This document shows, one piece after another, positions 32,576 to 40,979 of a DNA stretch of 64,000 nt (its first letter is position 1; every line of letters begins with the position of its first letter). Both the position numbers and the translations under genes were made by a program. The stretch comes from Bacteroidota bacterium. Lineage in GTDB: Bacteria; Bacteroidota; Bacteroidia; UBA8524. The notes beneath the pieces are model-generated. The model did not search any database, was not told where the DNA came from, and saw only the letters and a list, made by a program, of their open reading frames with translations. The stretch covers positions 1-64,000 of the forward strand of contig SBGR01000010.1 in the NCBI GenBank assembly GCA_006226545.1, given 5' to 3'.

Positions 32576-32617
32576 AGAGGCGACGCATGCGTCGCCTCTT
32601 TTGAAGGTTAGTCTAAT
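32576..32617. repeat. REP-like palindromic repeat copy 1
   Basis: AGAGGCGACGCATGCGTCGCCTCT plus trailing GAAGGTTA; second copy at 33727. Confidence 0.7.
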
Positions 32618-32639
32618 GTAGTTTGTCTATGGCAAACAT

Positions 32640-33674
32640 TTAATCTCCTTTCCGCTCAGCTAAGACTCGTTTTGCTGCGGCAACAGCTACTTCATGGTGA
32701 GTGCCTGGATTTGAAACGATGTTTTTCAAAAAGGCTTCATCTTTATGCTTATAACGATGGAAGAACCGATTCTCCTTTTTCTGTTTCGCCCTTAGTTCTC
32801 TTTGAGTAGGAATGGAAGAACGCAAATAGGGATAAACAAAGACCCTCTCTCTGGGCTTTTTGCTGAGCCGCGTAGCAAGCTTTTCGGTTTCCGCACTCAA
32901 GCTACTCAAGTAATAGCACCTTGTAGCCGTTTGTATACGCAAGAAACTAAGCTCAAAGATTCGTTTATCCACTTTGGGTTGTCGGCACACATCGACAAAT
33001 TGCATTTCAGTAAAGGGAATAGCTCTTTTTTCTTGTTCGTGCAATAGATAAAGGGTCTTGGTCTTCCAGTCGATGTTCCATTCAGCGCGTTTATCGTTGA
33101 AGTAGTACGAAAGAATTAAAATGCCCGGAGGAAGTATGAATAGCAGAACTGCACCGGCAAACAGGAATACGAACCAAATGATATACGGATCCATGTTTTC
33201 GGAGTTAAAGAGAATAATTCCCAAGTGTGATGGGACAATGATGAGTAAACTGCTGAACAAACCCAGGAACCCATAATTCAGTTTGGGCGTAAAGACTTGA
33301 GTTTCGGGTGAGGGAGTAATCTTATGACCTTCCTGTTTCGACAGTTTTCCGGAGTAGAAATCGGCTACCAGTTGTTGCATTTGCCGATAGGAATCAACTT
33401 TGCCCGGATCTACTTCAAAATACCAATCGTTGGATGTGTCTTGATTTCGGTAGAAAAAGCGAACTCTGTTATTTTCCTCCCTGGCTATCTCCAAATAATG
33501 CTCATCGCTATGGTAAATGGTGATGGCGGGATATTCTTCTTCTGAATTTTCTGTGCGCTTCCATTCTGCTTCCCATGGGAATGTCTCAAATACTTCTAGG
33601 AATTGCTCTGATGTGATGAGAGCATCATTTCCTAAAGAAGGGTCATGTGTTACTTTATAGCGAAGGGGTTTCAC
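32640..33674 (-). CDS. Uncharacterised protein with two TM segments
   Basis: 344 aa ORF; hydrophobic segments FLGLFSSLLIIVPSHLGIILF and IIWFVFLFAGAVLLFILPPGILILSYYF. Confidence 0.75.
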   Translation of the reverse strand: MKPLRYKVTHDPSLGNDALITSEQFLEVFETFPWEAEWKRTENSEEEYPAITIYHSDEHYLEIAREENNRVRFFYRNQDTSNDWYFEVDPGKVDSYRQMQQLVADFYSGKLSKQEGHKITPSPETQVFTPKLNYGFLGLFSSLLIIVPSHLGIILFNSENMDPYIIWFVFLFAGAVLLFILPPGILILSYYFNDKRAEWNIDWKTKTLYLLHEQEKRAIPFTEMQFVDVCRQPKVDKRIFELSFLRIQTATRCYYLSSLSAETEKLATRLSKKPRERVFVYPYLRSSIPTQRELRAKQKKENRFFHRYKHKDEAFLKNIVSNPGTHHEVAVAAAKRVLAERKGD

Positions 33675-33726
33675 TGCTGTGAAGATAGGAATTTGAGGAA
33701 TGGGGTTGAGGATTTAGGTCATTAGC

Positions 33727-33759
33727 GGCGACGCATGCGGCGCCACTACCGAAGGTTAA
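33727..33759. repeat. REP-like palindromic repeat copy 2
   Basis: GGCGACGCATGCGGCGCC (1 mismatch to copy 1) + 6 nt + GAAGGTTA. Confidence 0.7.
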
Positions 33760-33878
33760 GCAATTTGGGTGTAGCCTTAGGTCAATACCTGACCTATTAA
33801 AGCTTGGTCTAAATGCCTTAACGTCTTGATGTCCTAACGTCAACAATTCCAATTCTCATGTCACTACATCTATTTTAT

Positions 33879-33908
33879 TTTGAAAACTTTCATTTTCAAT
33901 TACATTTG
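33879..33908 (+). promoter_or_regulatory. arg operon promoter
   Basis: TTTG-N18-TACATTTG, perfect Bacteroidetes consensus. Confidence 0.82.
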
Positions 33909-33918
33909 CAACCACAAA

Positions 33919-33978
33919 ATGAAACAAGTACTACTGAACTATAGATCACTTAGACGCAGGCCATACGCGGCAGGCTAA
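33919..33978 (+). CDS. Arginine leader peptide MKQVLLNYRSLRRRPYAAG
   Basis: ATG AAA CAA GTA CTA CTG AAC TAT AGA TCA CTT AGA CGC AGG CCA TAC GCG GCA GGC TAA; 4 Arg in 19 codons between promoter and terminator, upstream of arg genes. Confidence 0.85.
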   Translation: MKQVLLNYRSLRRRPYAAG

Positions 33979-34023
33979 GGGTGTGTTCAGCAGTGAAAGA
34001 GATAAACCCGAAAGGCTTGCCGC
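33967..34023 (+). promoter_or_regulatory. Antiterminator pairing of arginine attenuator
   Basis: GCGGCAGGCT (33967-33976) pairs over 10 bp (2 G-U) with GGCTTGCCGC (34014-34023), the 5' arm of the terminator. Confidence 0.75.
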
Positions 34024-34045
34024 ATGGCAGGCCTTTTTTGTTTTT
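34011..34045 (+). terminator. Attenuator terminator of arg operon
   Basis: AAAGGCTTGCC-GCAT-GGCAGGCCTTT then TTTGTTTTT; 11 bp. Confidence 0.9.
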
Positions 34046-34065
34046 ATCGCTAAAGATTTGACTAC

Positions 34066-34173
34066 ATGAATTTAACAGACATGCTACATAGAAAAACGAT
34101 ACTTCGAAGTGCAAACCGACAAACGCATTTTGAACAGATTCAATCCATTCACGACATGTTAAACTATACCTAG
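34066..34173 (+). CDS. Possible small ORF MNLTDMLHRKTILRSANRQTHFEQIQSIHDMLNYT
   Basis: 35-codon ORF between attenuator and GNAT gene. Confidence 0.35.
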   Translation: MNLTDMLHRKTILRSANRQTHFEQIQSIHDMLNYT

Positions 34174-34184
34174 CTGTACGCTAA

Positions 34185-34868
34185 ATGAACATATTTAAAC
34201 CGAAGTTTAAAGTGCAGGTAGCCGATGAGCGGCACTTACCTTATGCACAAACCATCGTTGATGAGATGGAAGCTTCCGCCAAAGTGCGAGGCACCGGTAT
34301 AGCGAAACGCAGTCCGGAATTTATCATCAAAAAAATACAGGAGGGCAAAGCTGTCATCGCTTTAAGCTCCTCCGGTGAATGGGCCGGATTCTGTTATATC
34401 GAATCTTGGAGCCACGGTCAATTTGTGGCAAACTCCGGCCTTATAGTCAATCCCGCCTTCAGAAAAAGCGGATTGGCCAAAGAAATCAAGGAACGCATCT
34501 TTCAACTATCACGCTCCCGTTACCCTGAGGCTAAAATATTTGGACTCACCACCGGATTAGCCGTGATGAAGATTAATTCCGACCTGGGCTACGAACCCGT
34601 TACATACCAGGAACTCACCACCGACGAAGATTTTTGGAGCGGCTGCAAGAGCTGCGTCAACTACGATATTCTCATGGCCAAAGAGCGCAAGAACTGCCTC
34701 TGCACCGCCATGTTATACAACCCAGAAGAAAACGTAATCAAAAAGTGGAAAGGACGAAGGCTGGATTTTTCCCGCCACTCCGACCTGTATGAACGGTATA
34801 TGCGCATCAAGAAGAGTCGCTTGTTGCGCTGGATTAATAAAGTAAAAGAGCCCAAAACACAAAAATGA
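34185..34868 (+). CDS. GNAT N-acetyltransferase, probable first arginine-pathway enzyme (ArgA analogue)
   Basis: GLIVNPAFRKSGLAKEIKERIF acetyl-CoA loop-like motif; first gene of arg operon. Confidence 0.85.
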   Translation: MNIFKPKFKVQVADERHLPYAQTIVDEMEASAKVRGTGIAKRSPEFIIKKIQEGKAVIALSSSGEWAGFCYIESWSHGQFVANSGLIVNPAFRKSGLAKEIKERIFQLSRSRYPEAKIFGLTTGLAVMKINSDLGYEPVTYQELTTDEDFWSGCKSCVNYDILMAKERKNCLCTAMLYNPEENVIKKWKGRRLDFSRHSDLYERYMRIKKSRLLRWINKVKEPKTQK

Positions 34869-36079
34869 CAAAACGCGTAGTATTGGCCTATAGCGGAGGA
34901 CTAGATACTTCCTATTGTGCCCTTTACCTGAGCAAGGAACTCGGCTATGAGGTCATTGCCGTAACCATCAATACCGGTGGTTTTTCAACCGAAGAATTGG
35001 AACAAATTGGCGATAGGGCCTTGAAAGCCGGCGTAGCGAAATACGAGGTACTCGAAGAAACCCAACGCTATTACGATAAAGTAGTACAATACCTTCTTTT
35101 TGGTAATGTGCTTAAAAATCAAACGTATCCACTTTCCGTAAGTGCCGAACGTATCGCTCAAGCATCTGCCTTGGCTGCCTATGCCAAAAAAGTCAATGCG
35201 GCTGCTGTAGCGCACGGGAGCACCGGAGCAGGAAACGACCAGATTCGCTTCGATATGATTCTACAAAACCTGCTGCCGGGCATCGAATTGATCACCCCCA
35301 TCCGCGATAAACAACTGAGTCGCGAGGAGGAAATCAATTACCTGCACCAAGCCGGACTAGATTTCCCTTCGTCCAAAGCGACCTACAGCATTAACCAAGG
35401 ACTTTGGGGAACTTCGGTAGGAGGCAAAGAAACACTCAACTCACGTCAAAACCTTCCTGAATCAGCTTGGCCTATTCAAGTGAGCAAGTCGGAGCCTGAA
35501 ACAGTGCAAATCCGTTTTGAGAAAGGTCAGCCCGTATCGGTAAACAATATTCGTTTTGCTCATCCAATTCAAGTGATCAAAGCCTTACACAGAATTGCAT
35601 CGCCGTTTGGCATCGGCAGAGACATTCACGTGGGCGATACGATTCTCGGAATCAAAGGCCGTGTTGGGTTTGAAGCAGCCGCGCCCCTCATCCTCATCAA
35701 AGCACACCACTTATTGGAGAAACACGTACTTACCAAATCACAGCTCGCGTGGAAAGAGCAGATTGCACAATTTTACGGTAACAATCTACACGAAGGTTTA
35801 TACCTCGATCCGGTGATGCGCAACATGGAGGCTTTCTTGGAAAGCAGCCAAGAAAAAGTGAGCGGCAATGTTTTTATCAAACTTTACCCTTACCGTTTTG
35901 AGCTGGAAGGCATTGAATCGGAACACGACCTTATGTCGTCTAAGTTTGGAACATACGGCGAAATGAACCGCGCCTGGTCTGCCGAAGACGCCAAAGGGTT
36001 TATCCGCATCTACGGAAACCAAAATACCATGTACTATCAGATTAACAAGGAGGAGAACCCATACCATGAATACAATTAA
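34865..36079 (+). CDS. argG: Argininosuccinate synthase
   Basis: VLAYSGGLDTSYCALYL, AHGSTGAGNDQIRFD. Confidence 0.96.
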   Translation: MTKRVVLAYSGGLDTSYCALYLSKELGYEVIAVTINTGGFSTEELEQIGDRALKAGVAKYEVLEETQRYYDKVVQYLLFGNVLKNQTYPLSVSAERIAQASALAAYAKKVNAAAVAHGSTGAGNDQIRFDMILQNLLPGIELITPIRDKQLSREEEINYLHQAGLDFPSSKATYSINQGLWGTSVGGKETLNSRQNLPESAWPIQVSKSEPETVQIRFEKGQPVSVNNIRFAHPIQVIKALHRIASPFGIGRDIHVGDTILGIKGRVGFEAAAPLILIKAHHLLEKHVLTKSQLAWKEQIAQFYGNNLHEGLYLDPVMRNMEAFLESSQEKVSGNVFIKLYPYRFELEGIESEHDLMSSKFGTYGEMNRAWSAEDAKGFIRIYGNQNTMYYQINKEENPYHEYN

Positions 36080-37046
36080 AGTAGGCATTGCCGGTGCTGC
36101 CGGATATACAGGCGGAGAATTGATACGCATCTTACTTCGTCACCCTCAGGTAGAAATTGCATTTGCACACAGCAATAGCTCAGCCGGGAAAAAATGGTAT
36201 GAGGTGCACCACGATTTACTTGGAATAACAGACCGCGGATTTACTGCCGGTTTTTCGCAAGACATCGACGTGCTTTTTCTCTGTGTTGGCCACGGCGCCG
36301 CACGTAAGTTTATGGAAGAGACGCCGCTCAACTCTCACATTAAAGTGATTGATTTGAGCACCGACTTCCGTCACCAGGCTTCCAATAACTTCGACGACCG
36401 TAACTTTGTCTATGGCCTTCCTGAGCTGAACCGCGACGCCATCGCTAAGGCTTCCAATATCGCTAATCCGGGCTGCTTTGCTTCAGCCATCCAATTGGCT
36501 TTATTGCCTTTGGCTGCGGCAGGTAAATTAACGAGCGAAGTACATATTCAAGCCACCACAGGTTCTACCGGTGCCGGACAAAAACCTACAGCTAGCTCGC
36601 ATTTCTCTTGGCGCAACAATAACCTCTCGGTATACAAAGCGCTCGATCACCAACACATGCAAGAGATTACAGAAAGCCTAGCGTCGCAACAATCGGCTTT
36701 GCCGGCCATCCATTTTATTCCGCAAAGAGGCAATTTCACCCGCGGCATCATGTCGGTGGCTCAAGTGCAATCTGATTTGTCACAACAAGAAGCGGAAGCT
36801 TTGTTTAGCGAATACTATGCAAACCATCCATTTACCCATGTTGCGCCGTTCGACCTGGATTTGAAGCAGGTGGTAAATACCAATTTCTGCTATATCCAAG
36901 TGGTGAAACAAGGCAATCAGTTGCTCATCATTTCCATCCTCGATAACCTTTTGAAAGGGGCCTCAGGCCAAGCGGTTCAAAACATGAATCTGATGTTTGG
37001 CTTGGAAGAAAATACCGGACTCCAACTTAAAGCTTCTGCCTTCTAA
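36066..37046 (+). CDS. argC: N-acetyl-gamma-glutamyl-phosphate reductase
   Basis: VGIAGAAGYTGGELIRILLRHPQVE, YGLPELNRDAIAKASNIANPGCFAS. Confidence 0.97.
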   Translation: MNTIKVGIAGAAGYTGGELIRILLRHPQVEIAFAHSNSSAGKKWYEVHHDLLGITDRGFTAGFSQDIDVLFLCVGHGAARKFMEETPLNSHIKVIDLSTDFRHQASNNFDDRNFVYGLPELNRDAIAKASNIANPGCFASAIQLALLPLAAAGKLTSEVHIQATTGSTGAGQKPTASSHFSWRNNNLSVYKALDHQHMQEITESLASQQSALPAIHFIPQRGNFTRGIMSVAQVQSDLSQQEAEALFSEYYANHPFTHVAPFDLDLKQVVNTNFCYIQVVKQGNQLLIISILDNLLKGASGQAVQNMNLMFGLEENTGLQLKASAF

Positions 37047-38185
37047 TGAAATTATTCGACGTTTATCCGCTTTACGATATCACGCCTGTGAAGGCTTCGG
37101 GCTCTCGCTTATGGGACGCTCAGGGTAAAGAATACCTCGACTTATACGGAGGTCATGCGGTAATCTCTATTGGTCATTCTCATCCGCATTACGTGCAACG
37201 CATCACCGAGCAATTGAACCAAATTGGCTTTTACAGCAATGCGGTGAAAATGCCTTTGCAGGAAGAGCTAGCGTATAAATTGGGTGAGCTTTCAGGCTAT
37301 ACCGATTATGCTTTATTTCTTTCCAACTCAGGCGCTGAGGCCAATGAGAATGCCTTGAAGGTGGCTTCATTTTACAACGGAAGAAAGAAGGTATTGGTGC
37401 TAAAAAACTCCTTCCACGGAAGAACATCACTTGCGGTGGCAGCTACCGATAATCCCAAAATTGTGGCCCCGGTAAACGAAGCTGAATTCATTCAGTTTAT
37501 CCCCATCAACGATGAGCAAGCCTTAAGCGAAGCGATGGATGAAACAGTTTGCGCCGTGATGCTCGAGGGCATTCAAGGTGTAGGTGGTATTCATGTGCCC
37601 AGTGTTTCTTATTTGCAAAAGGTGCGCTCTTTATGTGATCAGTTTGGCTCAGTCATGATTCTAGACGAGGTGCAATCGGGTTACGGTAGAAGCGGTTATT
37701 TCTTCGCTCACCAATACGCCGAGGTAAAACCGGATATCATCACCGTAGCCAAAGGCATGGGTAATGGTTTTCCGGTAGCCGGCACTTTACTATCGCCTAA
37801 GTTTGAAGCGAAACACGGTATGCTAGGCACCACTTTCGGAGGTAACTACCTCGCATCCGCTGCGGCCATCGCCGTATTGGAAGTGATCAAAGAGGAAAAC
37901 CTCATTCAACATTCGGCTGAACTTGGGGCCTATACCATTGAACAACTCAAGGGAATCTCCGGTATCACGGAAGTTCGCGGCATGGGTTTGATGATTGGCA
38001 TCAGTTTGCCGTATTCTTCTGCAGCCGTTCGCAAGAACTTGTTGATGGAACACGGCATCTTTACCGGATCGGCTTCCGACCCAAATACCTTACGACTCTT
38101 ACCGGCGCTCAATGTGAGCAAAGCCGATATCGATACTTTCTTAGACGCATTAAAGAGTGAAGTGATGAAAGGGCAGGCTTCGTGA
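37046..38185 (+). CDS. argD: Acetylornithine-type aminotransferase
   Basis: FLSNSGAEANENALKVASFYNGRKKVLVLKNSFHGRT, ILDEVQSGYGRSGYFFAHQYAEVKPDIITVAKGMGNGFP. Confidence 0.95.
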   Translation: MKLFDVYPLYDITPVKASGSRLWDAQGKEYLDLYGGHAVISIGHSHPHYVQRITEQLNQIGFYSNAVKMPLQEELAYKLGELSGYTDYALFLSNSGAEANENALKVASFYNGRKKVLVLKNSFHGRTSLAVAATDNPKIVAPVNEAEFIQFIPINDEQALSEAMDETVCAVMLEGIQGVGGIHVPSVSYLQKVRSLCDQFGSVMILDEVQSGYGRSGYFFAHQYAEVKPDIITVAKGMGNGFPVAGTLLSPKFEAKHGMLGTTFGGNYLASAAAIAVLEVIKEENLIQHSAELGAYTIEQLKGISGITEVRGMGLMIGISLPYSSAAVRKNLLMEHGIFTGSASDPNTLRLLPALNVSKADIDTFLDALKSEVMKGQAS

Positions 38186-39159
38186 AAAATTTCATGGGAA
38201 CAGCAGATGTGAGCGATGTGCAGCAACTGCTGGATGAAGCCTTGAATCTTAAGGCCGATCCGCAATCTGCAGCTGATATTGGAGCCGGCCTGAAGTTGGG
38301 ATTGGTGTTTTTAAACCCAAGCCTGCGCACCCGACTCAGCACCGAAATGGCGGCTAAAAACCTCGGCATGGACGTGCAGGTTTTGAACATGAGCTCGGAT
38401 GCGTGGGCCATGGAGTTTGAAGAAGGAGCCATCATGAATGCCGACAAAGCCGAACACATCAAAGAGGCAGCCGGCGTAATCGGACGTTATTTTGATATCA
38501 TCGGATTGCGGAGTTTTCCGGGTTTGAAAGACCGCGATGCAGACGATGAAGAACGCATCTTTAAAGCGTTTGAAAAGTATACGGCAAAGCCGATGCTCAG
38601 CCTGGAAAGTGCAACTCGTCACCCGCTGCAAAGCCTCGCCGACTTGATCACCATCGCTGAACACAGCAAAAAGAAAAGACCGAAAATCGCCTTGACCTGG
38701 GCGCCTCACGTAAAGGCATTGCCTCAAGCTGTTCCTCATTCCTTTGCCGAGTGGATGTTGGCAGCCTGTCATGAACTGCATATTGTCCATCCTCCAGGAC
38801 TGGAACTTGACCCATCCTTTACCGATGGGGCCATCATCACACACAACCAAGAAGAGGCATTGGAAGATGCCGACTTCATCTACGTGAAGAACTGGTCGAT
38901 GCGCGAACCTTACGGCAAAGCATATGAAGGGGGTGCAGATTGGCTCTTGACCGAAGACAAGCTGAAACAGGCGCCTGAGGCAAAGATTATGCATTGCTTG
39001 CCGGTACGTCGGAATGTGGAATTGAGCGATGAACTGCTCGACTCACCTCGTTCGCTCGTATTGGACCAGGCAGAGAATAGACTTTGGTCGGCAACGGCCG
39101 TATTACGCAGAATGATAATTGAACTCCATGAAAAACAAGGAAGAACTGTGGGTGCTTAA
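38182..39159 (+). CDS. argF': N-acetyl/N-succinylornithine carbamoyltransferase (ArgF')
   Basis: FLNPSLRTRLSTEMAAKNLGMDV, ESATRHPLQSLADLITI, MHCLPVRRNVE; GTG start. Confidence 0.93.
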   Translation: MKNFMGTADVSDVQQLLDEALNLKADPQSAADIGAGLKLGLVFLNPSLRTRLSTEMAAKNLGMDVQVLNMSSDAWAMEFEEGAIMNADKAEHIKEAAGVIGRYFDIIGLRSFPGLKDRDADDEERIFKAFEKYTAKPMLSLESATRHPLQSLADLITIAEHSKKKRPKIALTWAPHVKALPQAVPHSFAEWMLAACHELHIVHPPGLELDPSFTDGAIITHNQEEALEDADFIYVKNWSMREPYGKAYEGGADWLLTEDKLKQAPEAKIMHCLPVRRNVELSDELLDSPRSLVLDQAENRLWSATAVLRRMIIELHEKQGRTVGA

Positions 39160-39931
39160 AGTTGGCGGGAAAGTCTTGGAAGATGAAATGGCTTTGGCCA
39201 CCTTTCTGGATCAACTCGCTACTTCAGGCAAACGTTTTATCTTGGTTCACGGCGGAGGCAAACATGCCAGCGCCTTGGCTGAAAAGCTTGGCATTCCGCA
39301 ACAGATGGTAGATGGCAGACGCATCACTGATGAGGCCACGCTGGAGCTTGCTTTGATGAGCTATGCCGGTCTCCTCAATAAAAAGGTAGTGGCCCAATTG
39401 CAAGGTCGCGGTATCAATGCCGTTGGCTTAAGCGGTGCCGACGGAAATACGGTTCCGGCCATGAAACGCCCGGTTGGCGATATAGACTACGGCTGGGTGG
39501 GAGATCCAATCCCGGGTGAAGTCAACAAACTTTTTCTTTTAACGCTACTTCACGGAAATTTGAGTCCGGTATTCTGCGCCTTGACCCACGATAAAATGGG
39601 CCATATGCTCAATACCAATGCCGATACCATGGCGCAAACCCTGGCCATCGCGATGAGTCACCATTACCGCGTTAAACTTCTCTACCTTTTCGAAAAGAAA
39701 GGCGTACTGCGCGATCTAGACCGCGAAGACAGTTTAATTCCGTTAATCAGACGTACAGATATTCAAGCGCTGAGCGATACGGGAGTCATATCAGAAGGCA
39801 TGTTGCCCAAGTTGCAGAATGCCGCCAAAGCCGTTGAAGCCGGCGTAGAGGCTGTACTCATTGGTGCAGCCAGTCAGTTGCCTCATATTTTAAGCGACGA
39901 AGCAGAATCAGCTACCCATGTCATCGATTGA
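39128..39931 (+). CDS. argB: Acetylglutamate kinase
   Basis: WVLKVGGKVLED, FILVHGGGKHASALAEKLGIPQQMVDGRRIT; start at MKNKEE inside the ORF. Confidence 0.95.
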   Translation: MKNKEELWVLKVGGKVLEDEMALATFLDQLATSGKRFILVHGGGKHASALAEKLGIPQQMVDGRRITDEATLELALMSYAGLLNKKVVAQLQGRGINAVGLSGADGNTVPAMKRPVGDIDYGWVGDPIPGEVNKLFLLTLLHGNLSPVFCALTHDKMGHMLNTNADTMAQTLAIAMSHHYRVKLLYLFEKKGVLRDLDREDSLIPLIRRTDIQALSDTGVISEGMLPKLQNAAKAVEAGVEAVLIGAASQLPHILSDEAESATHVID

Positions 39932-40979
39932 AACCTATACCGAAGAATCGCTTGAGCTCTTAGCGCAACTCTTGAAAATTCCGGCTTTGTCAGGTCAAGA
40001 AGCAGCCAAAGCAGATGCGCTGGAAGCCTGGCTCCAAGAACGACAGTACGAGGTTCAGCGATTTGGGAATAACCTGGTAATGAGTCATAATCCGAATGTG
40101 GAGCTTAAGGTATTACTGCATTCGCATATTGATACGGTGAAGCCTGCATCCAGCTGGACTCAAGATCCTTATGCTGCCAGTTGGGAGAACGGAAAACTGA
40201 CTGCCCTAGGTAGCAACGATGCCGGTGCTTCAGTAATCAGTATGTTGGCTGCCTTTCGTTATTTAAAATCAATCAATTGGCCTTATGGCTTGTATTGGGT
40301 GGCCGGAGCAGAAGAAGAAAACTCCGGTTCGGGAGGTTTATCGGCTTTGCTGCCCCATTTGCCTGAATTCAGCCTAGCCATCGCCGGTGAGCCTACTTCG
40401 CTCAAAGCGGCTGTGGCAGAAAAAGGTTTGATGGTGATAGACGGCGAAGTGAAAGGCGTGGCCGGACATGCTGCTAGAGAAGAAGGGGTGAACGCCATTT
40501 ACGAGGCTTTAGCAGATATTGAATTTTTCCGCGACTATCGTTTTGAGAAGGATTCGGAGTTTTTAGGTCCGGTAAAAATGAACCTAACCGTTGCTCAAGC
40601 AGGCGAAAAACACAATAGCATTCCGGATAGTTTTCGCTATACCGTAGACGTGCGCCTAAACGAAATGTATACCCACGAAGAAGTGCTTGAAATCGTGCAA
40701 TCGCATTGTAAGGGACAACTCAGCATGCGAAGCAATCGCTTAAAACCAAGTGCTACTCCGGTAAATCATCCGGTGCGAACAGCGCTGAGAAATATGGCGA
40801 TCGAGCAATACGGTTCACCAACCTTATCAGACCAGGCTTTGATGCCCTGGCCATCGCTCAAAATGGGTCCCGGCGATTCTGCCCGCTCCCATACAGCCGA
40901 TGAATTTATTCTGGACAGTGAGATAAAAGAGGCTGTGCAGACCTATATCCAACTTTTACAAAACACCTATTCGAAATGA
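39918..40979 (+). CDS. argE: M20 family deacylase (acetylornithine deacetylase-like)
   Basis: LLHSHIDTVKPASSWTQDPY, GSNDAGASVISML, AGAEEENSGSGG. Confidence 0.92.
   Translation: MSSIETYTEESLELLAQLLKIPALSGQEAAKADALEAWLQERQYEVQRFGNNLVMSHNPNVELKVLLHSHIDTVKPASSWTQDPYAASWENGKLTALGSNDAGASVISMLAAFRYLKSINWPYGLYWVAGAEEENSGSGGLSALLPHLPEFSLAIAGEPTSLKAAVAEKGLMVIDGEVKGVAGHAAREEGVNAIYEALADIEFFRDYRFEKDSEFLGPVKMNLTVAQAGEKHNSIPDSFRYTVDVRLNEMYTHEEVLEIVQSHCKGQLSMRSNRLKPSATPVNHPVRTALRNMAIEQYGSPTLSDQALMPWPSLKMGPGDSARSHTADEFILDSEIKEAVQTYIQLLQNTYSK

Noticed and set aside
38311-38994. 227-aa antisense ORF over argF'
   Set aside because: No family features; the sense gene is unambiguous.
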